Shown piece after piece: positions 24,468 to 36,390 of a stretch of DNA of 64,000 nt. The position numbers and the translations under genes are program-made. Origin of the DNA: Allium sativum (lineage: Eukaryota; Streptophyta; Magnoliopsida; Asparagales; Amaryllidaceae); the NCBI GenBank assembly GCA_030737875.1, contig CM060912.1, forward strand, positions 875,401,199-875,465,198. Direction: 5' to 3'. The first letter of the stretch is position 1, and every line of letters starts with the position of its first letter. The notes under the pieces were generated by a model. It saw nothing but the letters and a program-made list of their open reading frames with translations. It had not been told where the DNA came from and did no database searches.

Positions 24468-24890
24468 CTAGGAAGTTGTGCCTTCTTCTTGCATGTTTTC
24501 CAAAGTTGATAGCTCCTTTCCCTTGGATTTCTTATCACCCTTCTTTAACGGGCAATCTCGGGCTAGATGCCCTACTTCTTTGCATTGAAAGCACTTCTTT
24601 TCCTTTCCTAAATTTGTGGGTTTCTTCTTTATCTTCGGACACTTATGTACGAAATGCCCCGTCTCTTTGCATTTGAAACACACTATGTCCATTCTCATCA
24701 TTTTCTCCCTGCTTTTCTTTCGCTCAGGGCACCGAACGACATAATGTCCTTCTTTTCTGCATATGCGGCAATAAATACCCACGTATGTTCCTAAGTTCAA
24801 CTCACGTTCTTTTTCTGCTTTCTGGTGAGCTCTCCTCGCTTGTTTCGGGGTCATCCAGAATTCAGTATGAGATAAGCCATAGTCGTCCAT
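24468..24890 (-). CDS. gag: Gag-like protein with three CCHC zinc knuckles (140 aa)
   Basis: The protein has three perfect C-x2-C-x4-H-x4-C knuckles at residues 41-54 (CRICRKEGHYVVRC), 71-84 (CFKCKETGHFVHKC) and 100-113 (CFQCKEVGHLARDC), separated by lysine/arginine-rich linkers. Such knuckles form the nucleocapsid part of retrotransposon Gag and bind RNA for packaging. The N-terminal 40 residues are basic and helical-looking (PKQARRAHQKAEKEREL), and the C-terminal 25 are charged. No capsid/matrix-like domain is present, so it is about a third to half the length of a normal plant Gag. The start at 24890 is the only Met before the knuckles that leaves a sensible N-terminus; upstream to the primer site (25541) is AT-rich and non-coding. 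The ORF is intact while other elements nearby are wrecked, which suggests youth or selection. Confidence 0.8.
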   Translation of the reverse strand: MDDYGLSHTEFWMTPKQARRAHQKAEKERELNLGTYVGIYCRICRKEGHYVVRCPERKKSREKMMRMDIVCFKCKETGHFVHKCPKIKKKPTNLGKEKKCFQCKEVGHLARDCPLKKGDKKSKGKELSTLENMQEEGTTS

Positions 24891-25540
24891 ATCCTATATA
24901 ATATTTTTAGGATTTTTGTCAAGAGAGTTTTCATTATTTTTCACTTAACGATCATCTTGATTATACTTCATTTATCATTCCAATATTTTTTCATTTTTTG
25001 AATCAATAATCAAACATCACAGCCATCAATCAATTTGTTGATTAGATTTTCAAATATATATGATTTTTATATACTCAAAAATCAGATTTCAGTGTCATGT
25101 CACAAACAGTAAATTTCAGTTAAGTTTTGTTCTCACACCAGTCGATTGGAAACATATAGAAATCTCACTTTCGAAACTCGAAAACAAGTACTGGCAATGG
25201 GGTCCCATCACCAGAATTATCCCCGGGCAACTAGAGTATGATTCTAAATCTATCCAGTATATTAAAGCCTCAAATACACGCTTGCAAGGCATATATGCAA
25301 AATCTTTATATATTGGATTGTCCAAATCGATTTAAAATAAATAGTCAAACACGTATGATATGATTTAAATTTCAAAACAAAAATGGTTTTCATTTTAAAA
25401 ATATACTCTTCACACTCGTTCTAGGATACTACTGATCCTATCTCTAACGAGTCATTCTCATTGGATATTACTAATCCAATTTCTGATGAATTCTTTCATT
25501 TGGTTCTAATGTGTCACGTTCTCTAGCTCTGTAAACCAGA
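24891..25540 (-). other. 5' untranslated internal region between primer site and gag
   Basis: About 650 bp, AT-rich, with no recognisable coding content on the minus strand. An antisense 91-codon ORF is considered a chance frame. It may hold the packaging signal, but no structure was verified. Confidence 0.45.
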
Positions 25541-25552
25541 GCTCTGATACCA
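25541..25552 (-). other. Primer binding site (initiator tRNA-Met) of the gag-only element
   Basis: The minus strand reads TGGTATCAGAGC, the plant tRNA-iMet complement, two bases after the LTR end (…TTGTCACA, then GT). Confidence 0.93.
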
Positions 25553-28389
25553 ACTGTGACAACATGGAATTTCGCTCGATCCGAATCAGTCGCTAAACTG
25601 ATCTAGACCTTTCGAAACGCCTGATTGTTTTGAGAACACGACAAAATAGAATGCAACAAAAGAACATTTCATTGTATATTACAACAATTCCATCAGAATA
25701 CAAGAATATGCAGAGTATGAATTAATATTACACAGAAAATATCAGAGATTTAAATTACATTTAAATACATCGCAGCGGAAAAACAATATAAATCACAACT
25801 GAAAATAATGCACGGATACAGAGCTTTCCGAACATCGTTCCAGCTGTAAATCAGGATCATGTGAATATAAATCTGCAAAACCGAAACTACTAGCTGCCCG
25901 TGTGGAAAATAGGGGCACCCAGAGTTTAGGTTAAAACAATAAACTCCAGGTCAGTCATGTGACTGGTGTGAGAACTAAAACAGTTATTAATCTTTGTTTT
26001 TAAAGTTAGGTAAATCAAGGGACCACGCCGTATAACACGGAACGGGCTTCCTTCCAAGAATACCAGTGCAGAAAACAAACAGCGCAATGCTAAACAAAGA
26101 ACAATGAAGTTATTATAAGACCTAGGTCCCATTACACAATGCAACGCAAGCCGGAGGATAGGGTTTTCCCTTATAATAGCCAAATATGCTTGATACGCGA
26201 AATTTCATCTTATATTATTACTATAAGTGAAGAAAACAACTTCAAATATAAATATATCAATCATAGACGGCATGAGTACCATATATCATGTCGCCAATAC
26301 AAGGCTCTACAATCAAAACCGCAAAATGTCATATTTGGAAATTGGATTTCCATCATGGTGGCTCCTGATTCGAAAGATCAATCGCGTAGTGCCATCTCAA
26401 CGGCTTACGTCTCAGCTAGAGAAAACACCGTAATGCACATCCGCACTTTTGGGAAATCGAATATCACTGCGGCTTACGTCCCGACGAGAGAAAACACCGC
26501 TTACCCTATCCCTCTGAGCACTAAGCTCAATCTCGGTCGACCGAATCCACGACACCACGAAGGTGCCCATCCACGAAAAAGCATACTGATCAAACCATCA
26601 GTTTACCACCATACCGGGGTGTGAGGCTCGTGAATCAACGCTATACACAAAGCCATGCTATATTAAAGCTGCGCTTTGATCATCATCCACCAAACTTTGC
26701 TTTTCAACAAAAGTCTGGATCACTGCATCTCAGCATGCCACACTATCAATCCATATCGTACTACTGATTTCTGCAAATATATAACCTCTGAGCTCGTATG
26801 TCTCAGAGAAGGGCGTTAAGCAAGAGAATAAATTATCCGCCGCCAAACAGATATACATTTAGCAGAGATCAACAAATACAATATAAAGGAATACAATGTC
26901 AGACACACCATCCATTTACAAGTCCGTTCTGGGTTCGAACGAAACCGGAGGCACTTTCCTCGCATATCCATCGACCTCCAAGCACGTCCGGACGGCTACC
27001 ACTTCAGCCCCCTTCAAGGTAGCTACTCCCATTGTGAGCATCAGTAGCACCCACCCATTCGATGTGAAAATCGTCGATCTTGCACCGTCTTCAATCTCTT
27101 CGACTCATCGTCGAATCAGTTATTCAGAATGGGTTATACTCGGACTTTCTGAATAACTCACGTACCTTAATTAACAAGTGCTATAAAACACAATATATGC
27201 CTCATTCCAATTCAGAACATTCTTTTATTCAGATATTCAAACTCCTAGGGAAAGGTTCCCATTAATTTTATCAAAGATAAATTCTTTTAAATTTATTCTT
27301 TAATCTTCCTTTGGATATCATTTCAAACCATATCATGGTTTTCCAAACTAATCGGGATTAGCGAACCACACCGAAGTAATTATTTATTTTATTTCCCAAT
27401 CCCAACCTATTTATCCCATGGAGCAAAACTGTTATTACCACATAACTAACACCACGGTATTATCGGTAAATTTAATTACCATTTCACGTTCAAATCTAAT
27501 TAAAGATTTAACTATCGCTAGGAGCAAAACTGGTGATACTCCCCTTTCGATCATTTCCAAATTTTGATGATTTAAATTACCAATTCTCATTTCAATCTAA
27601 TTAAAGATTCATCAAAACTCCTTTTATTGGGTTAAAGAATTGATGTCATTTAAAACACCGTTCACGATAAACCCACTTAACATTCTATTTCAATTCCAAT
27701 AAAATATATTAGAAATTCTGGTTATTTAAAACCCATTTCAAATTCAATTTATTTATTTCAAAAATAAATTAGTTTTAATTCTAGTTCAAAACTAGTTCAT
27801 TTCGATAAAAATCTATTTTTATCTTTTCAAATATGGAGTTTTTCATCCCAATTTTTCCCAAATCATTTCTTTTGATTTTACATAAATTATAGATATTTTT
27901 AATTATTTTATCAAGGCTCGTACAGTCGGTTTTCAATAACTGCCACCGAACTGCACTTACAGCGACCTTTTCCATATTTGATTTGGACATAATTCCAAAT
28001 CCAACTGTTAGATTTCGAATTTCTAATATTCATTGGAAAGCTCTTTTCGATACGAACCCAACGGTTCCAGTTTTAGGAGAATCCGACGGTCGGATCTCCC
28101 GTAATGTCCGTTCGAAGTCAATGGTCGAAATTTGCGAACTGCCGCGGCGCAGCGCGTTCTATTCAGGCCATTATATTATATATATATTATATATAATATA
28201 TACTTCGTCGATTTCTATTTAAAACGAATTTTATAAATCGTTTTAAATTTGTTTTCAAAACGATTCAACTTCATTTCAGATTCAAATCAAAATTGAATTT
28301 TTCCCAGTATAAATTCGTTTTAAATCCATTTCAAATTGATTTCAATTCAAATTTGATTCTATTCAATTCCTATTCAAATTCATTTCTAT

Positions 28390-28660
28390 TCATTTCAATT
28401 CGAATTCGTTTTATATTCAATTCAATTCGAATTTGTTTTATATTCAATTCAATTCAAATTCACTTTATATTCAATTCAATTCGAATTCACTTTATATTCA
28501 ATTCAATTCGAATTCACTTTATATTCAATTCAATTCGAATTCGTTTTATATTCAATTCAATTCGAATTCACTTTATATTCAATTCAATTCGGATTCACTT
28601 TACATTCAATTCAATTCGAATTCGTTTTATATTCAATTCAATTCGAATTCATCGTCTCTT
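28390..28660 (-). repeat. Minisatellite, 27-bp unit, about 10 copies
   Basis: On the plus strand the unit is attcaattcaattcgaatt followed by cactttat or cgttttat. It has the same 27-bp period and the same place in the LTR as the 22-copy array at 1797-2395, with shared words (minus-strand 'gaattgaattga'). Confidence 0.93.
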
Positions 28661-30189
28661 TCTAAATATTCATTTTAAAAACGAATATAATCGATATCAA
28701 TATCGTTCGCGTCAAAATAACGCATCTCTAATCAACACGGCTTTATATTTTTCAATAACATCGTTATTCTATTCAACAAATGAATATTTATCCTATTCAA
28801 CACATGAATCTATATTTCTTTCACCACCTGACTAATCTCAACAAATGAGTACCGTCAACACTTTAATCTTTATTTTATAATATTCTTTATTTTCCCAATT
28901 GGAATGAGGCCCAATCAATTACCATATAATGTTAATTATATGGATTCCATACAACACATGTATATAATAGCAACAATAAATAATCAACCATCATCCAAAG
29001 TGCACAACACAACTGCATAAGCATTAAACATATATAATCAACGCTTACACAGTTTGTCGACCAATCGATCGACATACAATTAAATAATTGGGATTAGTGT
29101 ATGCCAAATATCATCCCAACACCCGTGTGGGGTTTCAACAATCAAACACATATTTTATTTGTGCAGTTGGGCGATGTGTAAAATTTATCGTCCCAATCAT
29201 TATCAGTCAAATCAGTGTACATAAACAAATCCTCCGATTCGTTTATATTTATTTATTTCATTTTATATGCCCATTAAAAATTATGTTTTTAACTATAAAA
29301 TATTTTTCACTATAAACTATTTTATTCCATTTCACATCACAAAATCAATTTAACCAAATTTATCAACCACACAAGTAAATCAATCACCAAACAATCAACT
29401 AAACAAACAAGCCGTCCATGGTCTGTGGACGACGGGTGTTGGGTGCTGCTAAGCACCGTCTGCATCCTAGTATATATATTTAACTAGAAAAGAAAATTTA
29501 AAGTGAGAAGTTCTCACCAAAGCTAATCCAAACACCACGACTCTTCTTATGTAAAAGTCTTCGTCGTGCTCGCCCTTGTTACTTTCGTCTTCCGTATTCA
29601 CTACACATACAAAAATCACATTTTTATATTCGCTTCTTCATTATAAAAATCAAATTTTTATCTTCATTACCTTATAAAAATCATGTTTTTCTCTCGCCAT
29701 TCTCTATATAAAGATTTCGCCCTTTCAAATATAATAAAAATCAGATTTTTATTTCGCTACATATATAAAAATCGAATTTTTATCTTCACTATTCTAACAA
29801 TAAAAATCGAATTTTTATACTTATGATAACCATTTCAAAACAAAGTTAATTTTATTTTAAAAACATATTTATTTCAAAGCAATTGTTTTTTTAAAACAAA
29901 GTATATTTCTATTTTAAAAATGTGGTCTTTACTCTTTAAAAAAAATGAGGTCTTTTTTTAATTTAAAAACTTCATCTTTTCCATAGCAAAAGTATATAAT
30001 AAAAATCCAATTTTTTTAGTTTTATTCATATGAATAAAAATTATATGTTTTTTTTATATACGAAATTAAAATCAGATTTTTACATATGAAATAAAAATCA
30101 GAAAACTCACATTGTTTTCCTATTGTTGTATTCCGATTCTCGACTGCGCCCAACACCTCGACACCCCAGCTTCAGATTCAAGACCGCCA

Positions 30190-30560
30190 CACTATAGGGC
30201 TTCCTCACCTCCTTCAACGCTGACCAGCGTGGCCAACCCGTATGTCCCCTCAGTGTAGAAAGAAGGCGCAGTAGGTTCGAGTTCGTGCTGGAGGATGGAC
30301 GGAGGTGGGTTCGAGTGGAGGCGCGGCAGTTTTGGGAAGGCCAATTGGAAGGGGGGTTTTGATCGGAGGAGGCTGCGCGAGATGTGGTGGCGGCAGGCTC
30401 GACGGAGGCGCCTTCGGTGGGGTGGAGCGGCTACAGTGGAGGCGGGGTGGACGAGCGCGCGGTGGAGGGTGGGCAGACACGGCGGTGGAAGGGTTTCGTC
30501 GCTTTTTTGTTTGTTTGACTGATTCAACGTGGAAAGAGGGGAGAAGAAGAGTTGACTAAA
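30190..30560 (-). other. GC-rich leader island of the giant LTR
   Basis: A sharply GC-rich block in an AT-rich LTR, C-rich on the sense (minus) strand. The sense strand has a 111-codon ORF (30527-30192) rich in P, R, H and S with no recognisable domain. The equivalent islands in other copies (1-113, 8230-8880, 62860-63450) differ strongly in sequence, so protein coding is unlikely. Position downstream of U3 suggests a 5' leader. Confidence 0.5.
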
Positions 30561-31982
30561 GGATATTGGAGAGAGGGGGTATTCTATAAATTAAATTATT
30601 TAATTCTATCTTCAATTCTAAAAAGTAACTTTAAAATTCGAACTCGAAATCGAACCCACCGATTGTCGCTCATAGCTAATTACCCCCATTCCGAACACAA
30701 TGGGATATGTATCACAAGCTGATTCGATCGTTTCGATCAGTTTCCATCAAAATCAAAATATAACTCTATATATTGAATTTGAACGCACATTTCAATTTAC
30801 CGGGGCCACATACTAACTCGAAAAATTCCTGAAAAATATTTTCTACCTTCGTATTGACGATACGGTCCTAACAAAACTAATTTCGTCGAATTCCGAGACC
30901 GTTGGAAAAATGGTCTTTTTCCAGACGATTAAAATCAACTGAAACTGGTCAAACGCGTTTTCCTTCGCCATGCTCACATATTGATTCGAAAAATTACAAA
31001 ATTTGAAACCTAGCAATAATTTGACATCACGGATCCAACAAAAGTGGTTTCGTCGAAATCCGAGGTCATTTGCAAAATGGCTATTTTTAAGGGCCGAAAT
31101 TCCGTAGCGACTATTCAGAATTTTCAACTGGACATATCTTTTGACCCTCACTATGAAATTTTGATTTTTCGGACTCGATGGAAAGATACCATCAATTAGA
31201 TTCAAATATTTTTGGTTTCACTAAAATCCGGTTTATTTTGAATCCTGTACATTCAATTAAAGTTTGAAATCGAATTATCGAACTACCGCGCCATTTTCAA
31301 TTCCTTTTATATTTATAAATTATTATTTATAATCTAACAACGATCTATATAGTATATACGTTCGAATTCTATTCAAAATAAAGTTTTCATCAAAATTATT
31401 TAAAATAGTCTATTTTAAATATTCAAATTCAGCTAAAATTGCTAAAATAAAAATTTCAAACTGGCTCGCATTCCGGGTTGTTACAGCTCTACAACCACTA
31501 CGCTGTTTCAATTTAGCACGGATGAATAGTAAACCCTCTTTTATCCCCTATATTTTCCGCTGCATCAACTAAATCAAGGCTTTTTAGCGTCTGCTTTAGC
31601 ACTATTAATATATAAAGCTTTATTTGAATAGTTCTCCTTTTTAAAATTCTGTAAAATTAGCATAAAAGGATAAATTTAAGGCATAAGTGCCTAATATATG
31701 GTATCAGTAAATAACACTCATCAAAATTAGCATGCCTAAAGAATTCTTCCTAGGTCGATGCCCGAGCTTTTAATGGGGACAGAGTTATGATATTCCATGA
31801 TTTTGTTATATAAGATTAATTAATATTAGTTTCTTGTACACATGTAATGTGAGAAAGATGATTAATTAATTTTTAAATATTTGATTTTACATCCAACAAA
31901 ACCTTTTTGCGCCTTCGCAGTATCCCCGCTACACCTTTTTGCACCTCATCCGCTATAGAACCGCTAAGTGCTTTAACTACAC

Positions 31983-33121
31983 AACCAAGAACTCTACGAG
32001 ATAAATCACGATCCTTGCTAAGTCTCAATCCACTTATCCGACAAAACCTAAATGATAGTAAATTGATCCAGACCTTCCAGTTGGGACCAGGTAGGCTTTA
32101 TCGACTTGTAGTAGATAAGTCATCGCCTTTCGATGGATCAGTATTTCCTCTTAAAATTTTCAAATCAAAGCATAACAAGTAGCTAGATAGTCATCCACGC
32201 ATTCGAGTTAGAGCACTCCTTAGGATTTCTCTAGTTTCTATACATGTGTAAGAGATCTGAGGTTATTATCCTTACCAATAAAATAAAGTTCTAGGAGTAG
32301 GGAGTAAAAGACAAACCTACTCTAGTTTGTCTCGATTATGGGGTTAGGAATTATGAACCGGATCCCTATGTGTTCCTAGCTATGGGTAGCTGCTGCTTCA
32401 CCTACACTATTACTGTTGGGTTCCTGTCATACCATTAAAGCTAACCACTCTTGACACACTCTTCAATCAAGCACTTCAGATGCCTACATTCATTCTTGTT
32501 GCGTTCATTCAAATCATGGAAAATAAAAGATTTCCCAAATGTTCAAAATCCATGGGCTCTCTCCTTATTGGATTTCTATAAGGCACTAATATTAAAGTAG
32601 ATCCGCTCCAGGGGCTCATTCAGTTCCGTTTAAGAGTGAACTTTGGTTCTTTGAATTTTCTTCTTAGCCTCTTGGATTTCCTAGAATTCACATCATGGCC
32701 TTCGACCATGATGTGAATTCAATCAAGCACTTCACATGCCTACATTCATTCTTGTTGCGTTCATTCAAATCATGGAAAATAAAAGATTTCCCAAATGTTC
32801 AAAATCCTTGGGCTCCCACCTTATTGGATTTCTATAAGACACTAATATTAAAGTAGATCCGCTCCAGAGGCTCGTTCAGTTCCATTTAAGAGTGAACTTT
32901 GGTTCTTTGAATTCTCTTCTTAGCCTCTTGGATTCCCTAGATTTCACATTATGGCCTTCGACCTTCTTCTTTCTATTATCCTTTCCAAATTTAGCATTGC
33001 ATAACACTCCACCTTCAACAACATTGAATATATATGATAAATTAGCTTGCTTATCTTTTGCGTCTTGCCGTAGATATCTTTCATCTTTATAACAGAGCTC
33101 TATCAAATCCAATGATGGATA
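31983..33121 (-). pseudogene. Tat-like gag, C-terminal half, with an internal duplication
   Basis: Minus-strand reading from the chromovirus insertion point (33121) continues the gag frame of 46087 upward (33112-32876 is open: LIELCYKDERYLRQDAKDK...). It then shows phrases typical of the C-terminal part of Tat/Athila-type Gag, in shifted frames: FTL-N, a 'FH-LNERNKNECRHVKC' stretch standing where CRFHRDHGHDTEDC-like knuckles occur, and ICL-type hydrophobics. Frameshifts and stops destroy it. 32462-32965 is a 256-bp tandem duplication. 31983-32460 has no readable content. Confidence 0.5.
32462..32965 (+). repeat. 256-bp tandem duplication with a hairpin at the junction
   Basis: Copies start at 32462 and 32718 ('ttcaatcaagcactt') and agree at most positions, including 'cattcttgttgcgttcattc' and 'gtagatccgctcca'. 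At the junction (32684-32720) lies a perfect 15-bp inverted repeat with a 7-base loop, arms gaattcacatcatgg and ccatgatgtgaattc. The second copy lacks the returning arm, so the arm is extra sequence at the junction. Confidence 0.88.
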
Positions 33122-35764
33122 TGTGACACCCCACGTCTGTTAATGTCACTCATAAGAGAATTAATTAAGTTTCGTGAAGCGCAATAGGTAAACAATACAG
33201 AAATTCACATGACAAATATTAAATAAACAGCAGAAATTTTCAACTTCATTATTAAAAACAAAATGTAGTCTCAAACAAGTTACATCAAATCTGTCTTATA
33301 AAATATCACATAGAATAAAACATCAAAGTACATAAAATCATATCCCTCGCCATAAGCCATATTAGAGTAGACAGTAAGTCAAAACGGTACATCTCCAGAA
33401 ATCCAAGTCTAAGTTATAAGAGAAAATCCTAATCGCTGTTGAGTGTTTCCACTCTGAGGACCTAGGAAAGAAAGAAAGAAGCAAAAGAAAAGCGTCAGAC
33501 AAAAAGTCTGGCGAGTTCCAATGATTTTCAAATATGCATAAAATAGAAATGTCAAGATAGGTAAATAAGACTAGATGATAAAGCTACAGTGTCATATAAA
33601 GTAAAACTAGACAGAACAACAGGCTAGACAGGAATGACAGGAATAAACTATGATCAAGTAATGCTTTACATTTATTTCCTAAACAAGTTATGTCTGCACC
33701 AATACTAGTATGAAAGGATTAACAGGATTAGGTATTTAACCTAATTACATAAAAACATGATTAACAGCAGGATTAGGCATACCCTAATTACATAACAGGA
33801 TTAAGTGTTACCCTAATTACATAACAACAGGATTAGGTATACCCTAATTACTACCCATGCGATCGACTCCCTACTACGTAAATACCCCGTGTCAGCCCTG
33901 ACAGTAAGGTGTATCACTCCCTAACCCAGCAAATATATATCATAGATCTATTTACTGGTGTTACAGGGGCTTAGTTTCCCTAATCAGACTCATGCATGCT
34001 CCTAATTCCACCGGAGTGCGCCCGTACCCACCTTCCCCATGTGAACCTCTTACTATTCAGTTCAGTAAATCATGCCCTGGCCCCTACCTAATGCGAGTCC
34101 CTCTAACAAAATACCAATAGGGATATTGAGTTATATGGGTTCCAAACAACAGATTGACACAAGCCAAACCCCCTAAGCTGGTGCCCCCAAATAACTAGAA
34201 TTTAAGAGTCCCCAAAACCCGATACAACAGCAGAACGAAGGACCTCTTAGCTTATTGATAATCACGTTTAACCTAGCAGGTTTAGGTTTACTAACAAATG
34301 TGGTTGTATTATTACATGTCATTATGTGTATACAACACTCCCCTAAAACACCTGCCCAAATGTATACAATTTCTACAGCGTTTCAATTTATTAACCTACA
34401 TCTAGTACTTACAATATTCTAACATGTCATTTACTTAATATCTGTATTAAGTCAAATCTAACATGTCCAATACATATGCATAGCATTCATCAACTATGTT
34501 CCCAAATTGCAACATGTACAGGTTTATGCATGTTATCCATTTTTGTCAATTTACAGCAAGTATATACACATTATCCCTTTTTATTAGTTTATAACTAGTC
34601 TAAACATGTGCATATTATCTCTTTTCCAAATTATAGTTAAACAGTCCCCAATTTAATAACATTCCTAAATTTCTCTTTTTATGCCATTTGTTATTACCCC
34701 AATTATACACACACTCTAATTGGGTATTGGCTAGGCTTCCAAAGGCCTACGCTTAGAGTAAATAAAAAGTAAAAACAAAGGAAGGAGAATAGAATCAAAT
34801 CCCAAAGGCATATAGGCAAGACTGGAAATAAACTAAAACATAGAAATAGGGAAAATGAAGATAGACACATATAACTTGTTAATTATACAACTATGAAGGC
34901 ATAAGTTTTACTTATCATTACGACATAAGTGATTAATAGTGCAAAACATGTTTAGCATTTATCTCATAAACACTACATATCGTAACCCGATTTTATTTAA
35001 CTATCAAGTTATAGTCTAAGAAATCAGATCCGAAAATGACAGGGAACTCACAGTGGGTTTTAGTGAAGAAGAGATTAAATCTCTTATATATATAACTATA
35101 TGCTGTAGAAACGTCCAATCCAATCCTTTTTGTTGTTGTATGTACGCAATTCCTGAATTTTGTCTCTGTAGATTTTGGCTTCAGTAGCATTCCCCGATTA
35201 TATGTTTATATTTTTAGAATAATTTTGTAGAGGCAAAAGATATAAAGTAATGGTGTGTATTGGAATGGGAGAAGTCACCTATTTATAGATTCACAGATTC
35301 AAGCTCAACCTTTAGATTCTAGGGTTTTAATCTTAACCATACATGTAGCGCTGAGTCAACATGAATTTACCCACAAAATAGTCTAAGTACGTAATTCTGA
35401 ACCTGCCCAGATTGTTGTTGAGTCGACCCACCGAACCATGGGGTCAATCATCGGTCGACCCAGGCCGATTGTGGGTCGTCCCACAACGGTCTGGTTTCGT
35501 AGTTAACTTCACGCTTCATCTCGTTTGAATGTTTTTGAATTATCTTCATATATAAGCCTCTTATATGTATACAAACTTCTAATGCCCATAACTTCTTCAT
35601 ACGTTATCCATTTTACGCAAACTTTGGGTCTAGTTAAACCAGAATTCTGAGACAAACGCAACAATAATGCCGATTTCACTTTATTTTAAATATTTTAATT
35701 GATTTATTCCCAATTTATTATCTTTAAAGTATGGCTATAATGTATTAAATTTTGGGGTGTTACA
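33122..35764 (-). repeat. 3' LTR of the chromovirus, 2643 bp
   Basis: The minus strand starts TGTAACACCCCAAAATTTAA and ends GGGGTGTCACA. It contains a TATA box at 35279-35288, a cluster of gtcgaccca words at 35425-35500 upstream of it, and a set of 'aggattaggtatacc.taattac' repeats of about 25-40 bp at 33715-33860. It is the uninterrupted reference for the 5' LTR. Confidence 0.93.
35279..35288 (-). promoter_or_regulatory. TATA box, chromovirus 3' LTR
   Basis: The minus strand reads CTATAAATAG, and the same decamer occurs at the homologous place in the 5' LTR (45569-45578). Confidence 0.72.
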
Positions 35765-35777
35765 TTCTCCCCTACTT
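35765..35777 (-). other. Polypurine tract of the chromovirus
   Basis: The minus strand reads AAGTAGGGGAGAA directly before TGTAACACCCC, preceded by 'tttcggggacgaaatcc', the usual sequence at the end of the internal domain in plant Ty3/gypsy elements. Confidence 0.92.
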
Positions 35778-36390
35778 AAAGGATTTCGTCCCCGAAATCT
35801 CCAAGTAAAGAAGAATGTTACTATCCTAACAACCACCTACAACTATCTACTCATCCATCATCCATATGCATCCATTGTCCTTAATAATTTCTAATGCTTG
35901 TATGAACAAATGCAAAGGTATGGTGTGTATATGTCCTTACACTAATGCAAAAATTAGGTGGTTGACTGATTCAGTTGACCTCCTTAATGCAATATATGTT
36001 TGTGTCGTGAGTCCAAAATGTATGCAAAAAATCCTAGTATAACATATAAAATCTATATGTGTGAATTCATCGAAATGCAACATCCATAAGATGATTTACC
36101 CATTTCCATCCATAGAAAACTAAAATGCATACATATCCATATGCAATATGTAAGTGATTGAGCTGATCTAGTGTCTAGTGCGTGTATATGCATCCACGAG
36201 CAATCACTAACAAACACTTGCATCCACTTGTAACCATCAATCATAACATGTTTCAAACACATGTTTCCAACCATTGGATTCTACCTGAGGATCGAAGTGT
36301 TCGAACGATTGGATAAATATACCTGAATGATAAAAGAAAATGCAAAGTAAAAGCTTAGAAAAGAGTTCAAGAACATACTACAAAAGGAAA
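35778..36390 (-). other. 3' untranslated internal region of the chromovirus
   Basis: Sequence between the end of pol and the polypurine tract. A 73-codon minus ORF (36274-36053) has no recognisable content. Confidence 0.6.

Larger units (their letters stand above)
23864..31485 (-). mobile_element. Giant-LTR gag-only retrotransposon (TR-GAG/LARD-like), 3' LTR missing
   Basis: Reading the minus strand: LTR 31485 to 25555 (5931 bp, TGTAACAACCCGG...TTGTCACA), a tRNA-Met primer site, a short gag-like ORF (24890-24468), and a polypurine tract at 23879-23867. Internal DNA is only about 1.69 kb with no protease, RT, RNase H or integrase, so it must have depended on an autonomous partner. Non-autonomous elements with long terminal repeats and only gag are known in plants as TR-GAG. 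After the tract there should be a second 6-kb LTR; instead the sequence passes within a few bases into the hAT host. On the right the flank starts gctct; on the left only gc of that duplication remains. Confidence 0.8.
25555..31485 (-). repeat. 5' LTR of the gag-only element, 5931 bp
   Basis: It begins TGTAACAACCCGG (31485) and ends TTGTCACA (25555). Order on the minus strand: U3 (31485 to about 30560) with the 'ggcgcggtagttcg' motif near 31275; GC-rich leader (30560-30190) ending near a GTGAGT; an AT-rich zone with short 'ataaaaatc.gatttttat' repeats (29600-30100); the 27-bp minisatellite (28390-28660); a TA run and 'gcggcagttcgcaaatttcgac' (about 28130); and a 3' part shared with 1-5795. 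A GC-rich antisense/sense pair of ORFs exists in the leader but carries no known domain. At nearly 6 kb it is among the longest LTR classes known in plants. Confidence 0.85.
23806..31982. mobile_element. hAT non-autonomous element split by the gag-only retroelement
   Basis: The left piece (about 23806-23862) reads 'gcagttaaagccctgctaaagccccgc' and on to 'agcccatagc', matching the reverse complement of the end of the hAT at 42400-42926. The right piece (31486-31982) continues from the same point ('gctctacaaccactacgctg') to 'gctaagtgctttaactac', matching the other end. Summed length is about 554 bp against 527 bp for the intact relative. Exact ends and the 8-bp duplication are uncertain; 'aagaatct' on the left and 'aagaactc' on the right are possible decayed copies. 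No transposase is encoded. Confidence 0.72.

Noticed and set aside
26139..26624. 161-codon plus-strand ORF, and the related 119-codon minus ORF at 4254-4613 and 86-codon ORF at 26896-27156
   Set aside because: All lie antisense in homologous parts of the two giant LTRs. The shared C-terminal phrase follows from LTR homology, reading frames are otherwise not conserved, and no domain is seen.
28293..28835. 180-codon plus-strand ORF with repeated FNSIRIHFI-like units
   Set aside because: Antisense shadow of the 27-bp array in the minus-strand LTR; an overlapping frame is also open for the same reason.
30192..30527. 111-codon P/R-rich ORF in the sense strand of the giant LTR
   Set aside because: GC-rich composition keeps several frames open on both strands; no domain and no counterpart in other copies.
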